Shown here: piece by piece, positions 8,735 through 17,492 of the stretch
Numbering within the stretch: position 1 is the stretch's first letter
Layout: each line of letters starts with the position of its first letter
Assembly (NCBI GenBank): GCA_947647615.1
Contig: CANSKS010000005.1
Coordinates: 28,228-92,227 of the forward strand
DNA length: 64,000 nucleotides
From: an uncultured Neglectibacter sp.
GTDB lineage: Bacteria; Bacillota; Clostridia; Oscillospirales; Acutalibacteraceae
Reading direction: 5' to 3'
Made by a program: the position numbers and the translations under genes
The notes under the pieces: generated by a model
What the model saw: only the letters and a program-made list of their open reading frames with translations
Databases searched by the model: none
Told to the model about the DNA's origin: nothing

Positions 8735-8775
8735 AGAAAACAGGCGGGAAACGGCCAACAAAAGAGGGATTTTAC

Positions 8776-9777
8776 ATGAACAGTATTTTATTCCTGGCGG
8801 TAGCAGTTATTGCCTTTGCTATTACCGCGCTGCTGGGCAAGTGGATGATTCCCTTCCTTCATAAGCTGAAGTTTGGGCAGACCATTCGGGAAATTGGACC
8901 CAGCTGGCATAAAAATAAGCAGGGGACACCTACCATGGGCGGCCTCATGTTCATCATTGGTATTGTGGCGGCAGTATTTGCCAGCATTCCCATGCTCCAT
9001 GCCTTACAAATCTCCGAAACCTGGCTGATGCAGGTGAAGGTATACGGCGGGCTGGGTATGGCAGTAGGCTTTGGCGCCATCGGGTTTATGGATGATTATA
9101 TCAGCATTGTGAAAAAGAGAAATTTAGGCCTTACCGAAAAGCAGAAGCTGGTATTGCAGTTTGCTGTGGCGGCGGCTTACCTGGGTACAGTATATTTGGC
9201 AGGAGGGGATACTACAACACTCATCCCCTTCTTCGGCAGGGTAGACCTAGGCGTGTTCTATTACATTTTGGCCGCCTTGGGAATCGTGTTTCTGGTAAAC
9301 GCAGTGAATTTTACCGATGGTATTGATGGGCTGAACAGTATTGTTTCCTTTTTCGCCTTCTTGTTCCTGGCTTTGTGTGCCGGAGTACTTTCCATGACGG
9401 GGCTTTCCGTTATGGGGGTGGCTTCCGCTGCAGCGTGTATCGGCTTTCTCATTTGGAATTTTCACCCGGCCAAAGTGTTTATGGGCGACACAGGTTCCCT
9501 GTTTTTAGGGGGGATGGTATGTGCATTGGCATTTGGCATGGACCTGCATGTTTTGTTGCTGCCCATCGGCTTTGTTTATCTTTGTGAAATCGTTTCTGTC
9601 ATGCTGCAAGTTTCTTATTTTAAGGCCACTCATGGCAAACGGCTGTTTAAAATGTCACCCATTCATCACCATTTTGAAATGTGTGGCTGGAGCGAAGTGA
9701 AAATTTGCGCCGTGTTTGGCGCGGTAGCCCTGTTGGGGGGAGTGCTGGCGCTCTTGTCTGTGATTTATGGCCTTTGA
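8776..9777 (+). CDS. mraY: Phospho-N-acetylmuramoyl-pentapeptide transferase
   Basis: Polytopic membrane enzyme of 333 residues that joins UDP-MurNAc-pentapeptide to undecaprenyl phosphate, making lipid I. Diagnostic motifs are HKNKQGTPTMGG, FMDDYISI, NFTDGIDGLNS, FMGDTGSLFLGG and the His-rich SPIHHHFEMCGW. MurF and MurD, which often flank mraY, are absent; ftsW follows directly. Confidence 0.96.
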   Translation: MNSILFLAVAVIAFAITALLGKWMIPFLHKLKFGQTIREIGPSWHKNKQGTPTMGGLMFIIGIVAAVFASIPMLHALQISETWLMQVKVYGGLGMAVGFGAIGFMDDYISIVKKRNLGLTEKQKLVLQFAVAAAYLGTVYLAGGDTTTLIPFFGRVDLGVFYYILAALGIVFLVNAVNFTDGIDGLNSIVSFFAFLFLALCAGVLSMTGLSVMGVASAAACIGFLIWNFHPAKVFMGDTGSLFLGGMVCALAFGMDLHVLLLPIGFVYLCEIVSVMLQVSYFKATHGKRLFKMSPIHHHFEMCGWSEVKICAVFGAVALLGGVLALLSVIYGL

Positions 9778-9839
9778 AAAAATATGCTTAAAACTTGCCG
9801 TATGGCACACACTATGATAGGAAAGGAGTGGTTACCGGT

Positions 9840-11123
9840 ATGGCAGAAACCGTGGGAAGAGTGGCAAGAGGCCTGAGAAAGATTCCCCAATACAGGCCGC
9901 CTCAGGAAGAACGGCCTAAGGCGCCTTCCGAAAGGAGCGAAGGGCAGAAAAAGAAACGCCGGAAAAAAATCAAATATAACTTTTTTGCGTTGGGGGCCGG
10001 CATGGATTTGCCCTTGTTTGTGTTTTTAATTGTGCTTTTGGCCATTGGCCTTGTCATGATGTTTTCCGCAAGCTATGCCCACTGTTACTATTATTATGGT
10101 GACAGCTACTACTTCACAATCCGTCAGGCCGGATTTGCGGCGGCGGGCCTTGTGCTGATGCTCCTGATCTCTACGGTGGATTATCATCAGCTTCATAAGT
10201 GGGCTTATCCCATCTTTGGCATAGCGGTGCTGCTGCTTTTGATAGTGCTGGTATTGGGAAAGCTTTTGAAGGGGATTACACCTTTGGTGCGCCCAAAAAA
10301 TGATGTGTACCGCTGGATTAACTTAGGCATAGAATTCCAGCCTACCGAGATCGCGAAATTTGCTGTGGTCCTGTTGTTTGCCCACATGATTTCCCTGCGG
10401 GCCAGTAAAATGAAGACCTTTCGCTATGGATTTGCGCCATTTATGGGCATATTGGCGCTGTTGGCGCTGCTGATCGCGCCGGAACCTCATCTTTCGGCCA
10501 CGATTATTGTATGTGTGATCGGTGTGGTGATGATGTTCATCGGCGGCAGTTCTCCAAAATGGCTGTTCCTCGTAGGAGGCATAGGCGCGGCAGCGCTGGG
10601 AGCCGTGCTTTTGTTCTCCGGAAAGTTCGACTACGCTTTGGATAGAATTTACGGCTGGCTGGATCCCTTTCACCCGCCGGAAGGGGTAGATACCTGGCAG
10701 ACCACCCAATCTTTATATGCCATTGGCTCCGGTGGGCTTTTGGGGGTGGGCCTGGGCCAGTCCAGGCAGAAATACCTGTATTTGCCGGAACCTCAGAACG
10801 ATTTTATTTTTGCCATCATCTGTGAGGAGCTGGGGTTTGTAGGAGCTTTAGTTATCATCATTTTGTTCAGCCTTTTAATTTGGCGGGGTGTTTATGTTTC
10901 CATTCATGCCAAAGATAAGTTCGGCATGATGCTTGGTCTTGGCATTACCTTTCAGGTAGGCATACAAGCCGTGCTGAATATCTGTGTGGTTACCAACACA
11001 GTGCCTAATACGGGTATCAGCCTGCCCTTTTTCAGTTACGGGGGTACATCGTTGGTCATGCTGCTTGCAGAAATGGGGGTGCTGCTCAACGTATCCCGAC
11101 ATTCTAATATAGAGAAGGTGTGA
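9840..11123 (+). CDS. ftsW: SEDS-family peptidoglycan polymerase FtsW
   Basis: A 427-residue SEDS protein. A basic cytoplasmic leader of about 55 residues (KKKRRKKIKYNFF) precedes about ten membrane helices. The FtsW/RodA signature is seen in GVGLGQSRQKYLYLPEPQNDFIFA and in the C-terminal NTGISLPFFSYGGTS. It polymerises glycan from lipid II as partner of the class B PBP encoded upstream. GAAAGGAG precedes the ATG at 9840; an earlier TTG has no binding site. RodA cannot be excluded by motif alone, but location favours FtsW. Confidence 0.93.
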   Translation: MAETVGRVARGLRKIPQYRPPQEERPKAPSERSEGQKKKRRKKIKYNFFALGAGMDLPLFVFLIVLLAIGLVMMFSASYAHCYYYYGDSYYFTIRQAGFAAAGLVLMLLISTVDYHQLHKWAYPIFGIAVLLLLIVLVLGKLLKGITPLVRPKNDVYRWINLGIEFQPTEIAKFAVVLLFAHMISLRASKMKTFRYGFAPFMGILALLALLIAPEPHLSATIIVCVIGVVMMFIGGSSPKWLFLVGGIGAAALGAVLLFSGKFDYALDRIYGWLDPFHPPEGVDTWQTTQSLYAIGSGGLLGVGLGQSRQKYLYLPEPQNDFIFAIICEELGFVGALVIIILFSLLIWRGVYVSIHAKDKFGMMLGLGITFQVGIQAVLNICVVTNTVPNTGISLPFFSYGGTSLVMLLAEMGVLLNVSRHSNIEKV

Positions 11124-11233
11124 AAAAGGCATAAAAAGACAGGAGCCCGAAGTATTTGAGTTCCCGCGTCTTGTTTTCCAAAGCTGGCGCCGCGACTTTA
11201 AGAAAAAACGCGCGGCTGGAAGGGGCTACTAGA

Positions 11234-12355
11234 ATGAAGGTTTTGTTTACAGGCGGCGGCACAGCCGGGCATATCAATCCGGCTTTGGCGGCTGCGGGGT
11301 ATTTGAGAGGTAAAGATCCAGATTGCGAAATTTTATATATCGGGAACAAGGGGGGCATGGAGGAGCGTTTGGTGGCGAAGGCCGGTTATGAGATACGCAC
11401 TATTACCATTTCCGGTTTTCAGCGGAAGCTGACACCGAAGAATCTGGTGCGCAATGCCCAGACGGTAGTGCGGATGTTCACAGCCAGTGCCGAGGCAAAA
11501 AAGCTAATCCAAGCTTTTTCCCCCGATGTGTGTGTGGGCACTGGTGGGTATGTGAGCGGCCCGGTGATCCGGGAAGCGGCAAAGCTGGGAATTCCCTGCG
11601 TGATCCACGAATCAAACGCTTATCCTGGCGTGACCACCAAAATGTTGGCTAAGTCTGTAAAAACAGTGATGCTGGCAGTACCGGATGCAAAGAAGTATTT
11701 TGACAGTTCCGTGAACTGTACTGTCACGGGAAACCCGGTGCGGGGAGAGGTACTCAGCGCGGAGCGGGAAGCCTCCCGAAAGGCTTTGGGGCTGGATGAC
11801 CGGCCTTTGGTACTTTCCTTTGGGGGGAGCCTGGGGGCTTCGGCCCTGAACAGGGCGGCGGCTTACCTTTTGGCCGAAAGCGCCAAAGAAAAAAAGTTCC
11901 AGCATATCCACGGTTATGGCCAGCATGACGAAAAGTTTCTTTCCGAGCTTTCAGAGTTGGGATTCCGCCAAAAGGAGAACCCCCAGGTTCGCCTTTTGGA
12001 GTACATCGATAATATGCCTCTTTGCCTCTCTGCTGCCGACTTGGTCATTGGCCGGGCGGGAGCGATGACTCTTTCCGAAATTGAAGCGAAGTCCAAGGCT
12101 TCTATTTTGATTCCGTCTCCCAATGTGGCAGAAAACCACCAGTACCATAATGCGATGGCGCTGGTACGCCGTGGAGCGGCCGAGATCATAGAGGAAAAAG
12201 ACCTGACAGGTGAGGCGCTGTGGAATAAGGTAAACAGCATTTTATCGGATCCTCAGCGGCTGCGTACCTTAGGGGAGAACGCCGGAAAAATGGAGATTTT
12301 GGATGCCAATGAACGCATTTACCGGGTTATACGTTCGGCCGTGAAGGGCAGTTGA
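11234..12355 (+). CDS. murG: Lipid II synthase MurG
   Basis: UDP-GlcNAc:lipid I GlcNAc transferase, a peripheral GT-B enzyme of 373 residues that makes lipid II on the inner membrane face. Motifs: FTGGGTAGHINPALA at the N-terminus, GTGGYVSGPV, IHESNAYPG, SFGGSLGA and the C-terminal nucleotide-binding VIGRAGAMTLSEI. The ATG at 11234 is preceded by GGAAGG; longer readings add 26 residues unrelated to the family. Confidence 0.96.
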   Translation: MKVLFTGGGTAGHINPALAAAGYLRGKDPDCEILYIGNKGGMEERLVAKAGYEIRTITISGFQRKLTPKNLVRNAQTVVRMFTASAEAKKLIQAFSPDVCVGTGGYVSGPVIREAAKLGIPCVIHESNAYPGVTTKMLAKSVKTVMLAVPDAKKYFDSSVNCTVTGNPVRGEVLSAEREASRKALGLDDRPLVLSFGGSLGASALNRAAAYLLAESAKEKKFQHIHGYGQHDEKFLSELSELGFRQKENPQVRLLEYIDNMPLCLSAADLVIGRAGAMTLSEIEAKSKASILIPSPNVAENHQYHNAMALVRRGAAEIIEEKDLTGEALWNKVNSILSDPQRLRTLGENAGKMEILDANERIYRVIRSAVKGS

Positions 12356-12456
12356 GAAGCTTTCCATTTGGGGCTTTACTGTGGAAAGACAGGCCAACGA
12401 ACCCTTTTGGAGCCACCTCATATAATGCAGTATGTTGAAAAAGGTGAGGTGTTTCT

Positions 12457-13704
12457 ATGATCGTCATTGATGGCCCTGCCGAGCTCGGCGGGGAAATTTC
12501 CATCCAAGGGGCCAAAAACAGTACACTGCCTTTACTGGCTGCCGCAGTGATCTGTAAGGGACAGACTGTCCTGCATAATTGCCCAAAAATTTCGGATGTG
12601 AAAACCGCAGTGCAGATTTTGGAGCATTTGGGCTGTCGTTGCTGTTGGGAAGATTCCGACCTCATAGTGGATAACGCTATGACCTGCTGTGAAATCCCCC
12701 AGGACCTTATGGGGGAGATGCGTTCTTCCATTGTGTTCCTGGGGGCGATTGTTTCCCGCTGCGGGCAGGCGGATCTGTGTTTTCCCGGCGGCTGTGAGTT
12801 GGGGCCAAGGCCCATAGACCTGCACATTTCTTCTTTAAAAAAGTTGGGAATAGAAATTGAAGAATCCGGCGGCTGCCTGCATTGCCGAGCCCCAAATGGG
12901 ATAGAGGGGAATTACATTTCCCTTTCCTTTCCCAGTGTAGGCGCAACGGAAAACGTGATGCTGGCAGCAGTGTGCTCCAAGGGTACCACCATCATTGCCA
13001 ATGCGGCTCGAGAGCCGGAGATTGGGGATTTGGCGGCCTATTTGAACCGCTGCGGCGGCAGAATTTACGGAGCAGGGGAAGGCTGCATTATTATTGACGG
13101 CGTAAAAGAGCTTTACGGCTGCGAACACCGTGTTATACCGGACCGTATTGTGGCGGTCACTTACATGGCGTCGGCAGCTGTGACAGGCGGGAATATCACC
13201 TTAAAGGATATCGATAACGCTCACATTCTTCCCATGCTCTCTCCCTTTGAGGAATCGGGGTGCGAAGTCCGGCAGCTGGGAGGTGCGCTCAATATTATGG
13301 CTCCCAGAAGACTCAATGCCGTGAAACATATTCGCACTATGCCCTATCCCGGATTCCCTACCGACGCCCAGCCTGTGATCATGAGTATGGCAGCCGTAGG
13401 CAGGGGCACCAGTGTCTTCGTAGAAAACATATTCGAAAACCGGTATAAACATGCCGGAGAATTGCAGCGAATGGGCGCAAAAATCAAGGTGGAGGGAAAG
13501 GTAGCTGTGGTAGAAGGGGTAGAGGCATTGTCCGGAGCGCCAGTTACCGCTTATGACCTTCGGGGTGGAGCGGCTCTGGTGGTGGCGGGCCTCGCAGCCA
13601 GCGGGAAAACTACGGTCAGTGACGCAGGGTTCATTGCCAGGGGGTATGAAGATATCGCCGGCGATTTGGCCTCTCTGGGGGCCAGAATTCGGGAACTTCC
13701 CTAA
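12457..13704 (+). CDS. murA: UDP-N-acetylglucosamine 1-carboxyvinyltransferase
   Basis: First committed step of peptidoglycan synthesis, transferring enolpyruvate from PEP to UDP-GlcNAc. The protein has 415 residues, with the N-terminal PAELGGEISIQGAKNSTLPLLAA and the fosfomycin-target Cys in FPGGCELGPRPIDLH, so fosfomycin sensitivity at the target is expected. PGFPTDAQP and DLRGGAALVVAGLAA are also conserved. Its ribosome binding site GGTGAGGTG (12443-12451) can pair with CACCTCA at 12414-12420. Clostridia often carry a second MurA; none is in the window. Confidence 0.95.
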   Translation: MIVIDGPAELGGEISIQGAKNSTLPLLAAAVICKGQTVLHNCPKISDVKTAVQILEHLGCRCCWEDSDLIVDNAMTCCEIPQDLMGEMRSSIVFLGAIVSRCGQADLCFPGGCELGPRPIDLHISSLKKLGIEIEESGGCLHCRAPNGIEGNYISLSFPSVGATENVMLAAVCSKGTTIIANAAREPEIGDLAAYLNRCGGRIYGAGEGCIIIDGVKELYGCEHRVIPDRIVAVTYMASAAVTGGNITLKDIDNAHILPMLSPFEESGCEVRQLGGALNIMAPRRLNAVKHIRTMPYPGFPTDAQPVIMSMAAVGRGTSVFVENIFENRYKHAGELQRMGAKIKVEGKVAVVEGVEALSGAPVTAYDLRGGAALVVAGLAASGKTTVSDAGFIARGYEDIAGDLASLGARIRELP

Positions 13705-13740
13705 TAGGACAGATAAAGAGAAGGAAAGGAGGGCAGGCCG

Positions 13741-15033
13741 TTGAAGGAAAGGGACATAAGGCCATCCAGGGACCGCGATCTCTGGGAAGGCGAATATTTC
13801 ATTGATATTCAGTCCGATTCCAGAAGGCGGCCTCCGCCTGCCACTGGAAACAGGCCTTCTACAAAAAGGAAAGTTTCGGCAGGAGACCGGGGAACAAAAG
13901 GGCAAGACCTCAGCAATTCCCAGCGAAGGTCCAGCCAAACCCGGCGGCCTGCCCAAAGGCCTTCCACCGGCGGGAAGTCTCAAAGACTTTCCGTAAAGCT
14001 CTCGGAGCATCCCGGCGAAAGGCGTCCGCAGGGAAAGGGGAGAAAAGGGGAAACCAGGAAACGGCCTCCGGCCGACCGGCAATACCAGCGCCGGCAGCAA
14101 AGGCCCATGGGAAAAAAGGCCAGGGCACTGGTGGGGATTTTTACTTTCCTTATTACCCTTACCGCTTTTATCCTTTTATGTGTGTTCTTACTGTTTCGGA
14201 TTTCACGTGTGGAGGTAACAGGCGATCTAATTTATGATGAGCAGGAGATCTTAAAGCTGTGCGGCTACCAGGGAGGAGAAAACCTGGTGTTCGCTCCGGT
14301 AGAAGACCAGCAAAGACTGCTGGAAAAAGAACTTCCCTACATCGAAAGGGCAAAGATTACGAAGCACCTGCCAGGCACGATCCGGGTGGAAATTACAGGA
14401 GCTCGATTGGGTGCCTGCCTGGAAAACGGTGGCAGCTGGCTGTATCTCAGCGAAACAGGGAAAATTTTGGACAGAAAGGCAGAGGCTCCGGAAGGCGTGA
14501 TGCAGGTGGTAGGGATTGTCCCAAAAGACAACACTCTGGGAACACACTTGCAGCTGGCCGACGAAAGCCAGGAAGCCGCTTACCAAGAGATTATGGAAGA
14601 GCTTGTGAAGCTGAATGCGGCGGCACAATTCACAAAACTGGATCTTACCGATATTTATAATCTTCGTTTATGGTATGAGGACCGCATCGAGTTCCGCCTG
14701 GGAAGTGCGGCAGATCTCGCTTATAAGGTGGGGTTTGGGTATGACACTGTCAGCGACAGGGTGCACAACTACATTGGGCAGGAGGAGCACGGTGTTTTGG
14801 ACCTTTCTGTGGCCAACGAAGCCAACCGCTCTACTTTTACGGCCGATAAGTCCGGAGGTGGAGCCTCTGGGAAAGCTGATTCCGAAGAAAGCGGAGAGGT
14901 CTCCCCTGAGGGCAGTACCCCTGGGGCCGGAGACCAGCAGGGGGAAAACAGCGGTGAAGAAGGGGAAACACAAGACTGGAATGGCGAGGAAGAAACAGGT
15001 GTTGCTCCTGCCGGGGAAGAGGGGGTAGAATAG
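13741..15033 (+). CDS. ftsQ: Cell-division protein FtsQ/DivIB
   Basis: A 430-residue bitopic protein. The cytoplasmic N-terminus of about 120 residues is unusually long and very basic (Arg, Lys, Pro and Gly rich). One membrane helix lies at about 125-147, followed by a POTRA domain (RISRVEVTGDLIYDEQEIL) and the FtsQ beta domain. The last 80 residues form an acidic, Gly/Ser/Glu-rich disordered tail. It assembles with FtsL and DivIC at the septum. The start is TTG, supported by AAAGGAGG. Both disordered ends make it longer than typical DivIB. Confidence 0.85.
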   Translation: MKERDIRPSRDRDLWEGEYFIDIQSDSRRRPPPATGNRPSTKRKVSAGDRGTKGQDLSNSQRRSSQTRRPAQRPSTGGKSQRLSVKLSEHPGERRPQGKGRKGETRKRPPADRQYQRRQQRPMGKKARALVGIFTFLITLTAFILLCVFLLFRISRVEVTGDLIYDEQEILKLCGYQGGENLVFAPVEDQQRLLEKELPYIERAKITKHLPGTIRVEITGARLGACLENGGSWLYLSETGKILDRKAEAPEGVMQVVGIVPKDNTLGTHLQLADESQEAAYQEIMEELVKLNAAAQFTKLDLTDIYNLRLWYEDRIEFRLGSAADLAYKVGFGYDTVSDRVHNYIGQEEHGVLDLSVANEANRSTFTADKSGGGASGKADSEESGEVSPEGSTPGAGDQQGENSGEEGETQDWNGEEETGVAPAGEEGVE

Positions 15034-15133
15034 CGGCCTTTTTGCTGCTTTCCGGCGAAAAAAGAAGTTTTTTTGGAAATTCTTTCTTTTGCTGGAGGTA
15101 AAAGGGCGAAAGATACATTTTATGATGGCCTTT

Positions 15134-15153
15134 TTTCAAGAAATTCCTTGAAA
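15134..15153. promoter_or_regulatory. Inverted repeat upstream of ftsZ
   Basis: TTTCAAG-AAATTC-CTTGAAA, perfect seven-base arms, in the 231-base gap between ftsQ and ftsZ. A TATAAT lies 35 bases downstream at 15188-15193, but I see no convincing -35. It may be an operator or part of a private ftsZ promoter. Confidence 0.35.
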
Positions 15154-15264
15154 TTTTCTTGTAAAAGTGATAGATTATACCATGTAGTATAATGAAATTA
15201 AATGCTCACGGCTTTACACGGCGCGGAGAGTATTCAGAATTAGGAAAGCCAAGGAGGAAACAAT

Positions 15265-16407
15265 ATGCCTTTTGAAGTAGATAACCTGTTGGATGAAACT
15301 CCCCAGATCATAAAAGTGGTAGGTGTTGGCGGCGGCGGCGGGAATGCCGTGAACCGGATTGCCAGCGCCGGTGTGCGCAGTGTGGAACTGGTTTGTATGA
15401 ATACGGACAAGCAGGCCTTGCAGCGTTCCCAGGCTTCGATAAAAGTGCAGCTAGGGGAAAAGAGTACCCAAGGGCGGGGCGCTGGCTCAAAGCCAGAAGT
15501 GGGTGAAAAGGCTGCTGACGAAAGCCGGGAGCAGATCGCCAATGTATTGAAAGACGCCGACATGGTGTTTGTCACTGCCGGTATGGGTGGAGGCACCGGC
15601 ACCGGTGCCGCGCCCCGAATTGCTCAAATTGCCAAGGAACAGGGGGCGCTTACGGTGGGGATTGTCACAAAACCCTTTGCCTTTGAGGGCCGCCACCGTA
15701 TGGAGCAGGCCGAAATGGGCATTGCCGCCCTGCGAGAGCATGTGGATTCCTTGGTGGTAATTCCTAACGAGAGGCTGAAGCTGGTTAGCGAAGAGCGCAT
15801 TACTCTGGCAAATGCTTTTCTGGTAGCAGACGATGTGCTGCGCCAAGGCGTACAGAGCATCTCCGACCTTATCCAGCTGCCCGGTATTGTAAATCTGGAC
15901 TTTGAGGATGTAAAATCTGTCATGCAGAATGCGGGCTATGCCCATATGGGCGTGGGACATGCCAGCGGAAAAGATAAGGCGGAACAGGCCGCTATGGCCG
16001 CTATTTCCAGTCCCTTGTTGGAAACTAAGATCGCCGGGGCCAAGGGTGTGATTATCAATGTGACTTCTTCTCCCGATATTGCCCTGGACGAGATCGATAC
16101 CGCCTCCCAAATCATCACCGAGCGTGCCCACGAAGATGCCAACATTATTTGGGGCGCTACCTTCGACGAAAGTATGGAAGACGAAATGACGGTTACCGTT
16201 ATCGCCACAGGCTTTGAGGGGATGAACGGGGAAAAGGCAAAGCGGGCGGCTCCCGTGCTGGACTTGGTGGAGGATGAGGACGACTACCTTTCTTCTACCT
16301 CTACTCCGGTGACAACTTCCAGAGCCCAAGAGCCCAAGGTGGATCCGGCTATTATCGATGACGACGATACTTTTACCGACATTATGTCTATCTTCAATCG
16401 TAAATAA
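15265..16407 (+). CDS. ftsZ: Cell-division GTPase FtsZ
   Basis: Tubulin-like GTPase of 380 residues that forms the Z ring. The N-terminal [14 protein letters not shown], the GTP-binding tubulin signature [19 protein letters not shown]-region equivalents and the loop [10 protein letters not shown] are all present. A variable linker runs from about residue 320 and ends in the C-terminal peptide [15 protein letters not shown], a variant of the motif that binds FtsA, SepF or ZapA. AAGGAGG precedes the ATG. No ftsA is adjacent. Confidence 0.97.
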   Translation: MPFEVDNLLDETPQIIKVVGVGGGGGNAVNRIASAGVRSVELVCMNTDKQALQRSQASIKVQLGEKSTQGRGAGSKPEVGEKAADESREQIANVLKDADMVFVTAGMGGGTGTGAAPRIAQIAKEQGALTVGIVTKPFAFEGRHRMEQAEMGIAALREHVDSLVVIPNERLKLVSEERITLANAFLVADDVLRQGVQSISDLIQLPGIVNLDFEDVKSVMQNAGYAHMGVGHASGKDKAEQAAMAAISSPLLETKIAGAKGVIINVTSSPDIALDEIDTASQIITERAHEDANIIWGATFDESMEDEMTVTVIATGFEGMNGEKAKRAAPVLDLVEDEDDYLSSTSTPVTTSRAQEPKVDPAIIDDDDTFTDIMSIFNRK

Positions 16408-16458
16408 GGACGCCTTTTGAAGCCAATAGGGAATGATTTGTTTTAGGGAGGAATAAGA

Positions 16459-16851
16459 ATGAGTAAATTGATCCAAGGCGTGCACCACATTGCCATAAAG
16501 CCTACTGCCGAGAACTATCAAAAGACGGTGTCGTTTTACACCGAGCTTTTGGGCATGGAGGTTTTGAAAAGCTGGGGCGATCCGGAAATGCCCTGCTTGA
16601 TGGTCTCTTGCGGGGACAATAGCTGCATGGAGATCCTAAGTTCTCCGGAGGAGCTTCCTCGAGGCGGCCCTCTTGCTCATGTTGCTTTTGCCACAGACAA
16701 AGTGGATGAGATTGTAAAAATGGTGCGGGAAGCGGGCTACGAGGTCACCGACGAGCCAAAGGATGTAAACCTGGCAGGTTCCCCCATACGTATTGCTTTC
16801 TTTTATGGCCCCACCGGAGAGCACATTGAAGTGTTCTGGGAGAAGGGCTGA
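16459..16851 (+). CDS. VOC-superfamily (glyoxalase-like) protein
   Basis: A 130-residue single-domain VOC protein. It begins with VHHIAIKPTAENYQKTVSFYTELLGM, typical of the first beta-alpha-beta module, and ends with a metal-ligand-type GEHIEVFWEK. His at the start of strand 1 and Glu near the C-terminus fit a metal site. Substrates of such proteins range from methylglyoxal adducts to antibiotics, so the reaction is not assigned. GGAGGAA sits seven bases before the ATG. Confidence 0.75.
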   Translation: MSKLIQGVHHIAIKPTAENYQKTVSFYTELLGMEVLKSWGDPEMPCLMVSCGDNSCMEILSSPEELPRGGPLAHVAFATDKVDEIVKMVREAGYEVTDEPKDVNLAGSPIRIAFFYGPTGEHIEVFWEKG

Positions 16852-16890
16852 CAGCCAGGTTTTCTACTGCTTGTTAGGAGGCTTCTTGCA

Positions 16891-17421
16891 ATGAAAAAGG
16901 CGCTTGCCTTAAATACCGCGGAGTTGCCGGAATGGGCGGAAAAGCTGCGGGCAGGCCAGCGGGTACTGCTTTCGGGAATTTGTTATACTTCCCGCGATGC
17001 GGCCCATAAACGGATTTGGGAATTGCTGGACCAAGGAAAAGTGCTACCTTATCCCTTGAAAAACGGGACGATCTATTATGCGGGCCCTACCCCCGCGCCA
17101 GAAGGACTGCCCATCGGCTCCTGTGGGCCCACTACCAGCGGTAGAATGGATGGTTTTACCCCGCGGTTTTTGGACTTGGGCTTAAAGGCCATGATTGGAA
17201 AAGGGAAAAGGAGCCGGGAAGTAGTGGAGGCCATTTGCAGGAATCGTGCTGTGTACTTTTGTGCTTTGGGAGGCGCGGGAGCTTTGGCGGCCAGATGTAT
17301 TGAGAAGGCCGAAGTCGTTGCCTTTGAAGATTTGGGTTGTGAATCGGTAAAAAGGCTTGTTTTGCGTGATTTTCCCATGATTGTTGGAATAGACAGTACA
17401 GGCGGTACCGTGTTGGTATAG
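16891..17421 (+). CDS. Class I fumarate hydratase / tartrate dehydratase beta-type subunit
   Basis: A 176-residue protein matching the C-terminal (beta) half of class I Fe-S hydro-lyases: LRAGQRVLLSGICYTSRDAAHKR, PIGSCGPTTSGRMDGFTPRFLDLG, GKGKRS and FCALGGAGALAA. The partner alpha subunit carries the 4Fe-4S cluster and is normally encoded directly upstream; here the upstream gene is a VOC protein and no alpha gene is in the window. The true substrate (fumarate, tartrate or another hydroxy acid) is open. TAGGAGG precedes the ATG. Confidence 0.85.
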   Translation: MKKALALNTAELPEWAEKLRAGQRVLLSGICYTSRDAAHKRIWELLDQGKVLPYPLKNGTIYYAGPTPAPEGLPIGSCGPTTSGRMDGFTPRFLDLGLKAMIGKGKRSREVVEAICRNRAVYFCALGGAGALAARCIEKAEVVAFEDLGCESVKRLVLRDFPMIVGIDSTGGTVLV

Positions 17422-17438
17422 GAAAAGATAAAAAATAT

Positions 17439-17480
17439 CGGAGTGCGCCGTGAGGTTTCCCGGCGCCTCCGTTCTATTTT
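17439..17480 (+). terminator. Terminator after the fumarase beta gene
   Basis: CGGAG-T-GCGCCG (17439-17450) pairs with CGGCGC-CTCCG (17461-17471) with one bulge; TTCTATTTT follows. Confidence 0.75.
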
Positions 17481-17492
17481 GGAGGGATTTAT

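Noticed and set aside
15487..16521. Long minus-strand frame opposite ftsZ
   Set aside because: Shadow of a highly conserved gene; no family resemblance and no start signals.
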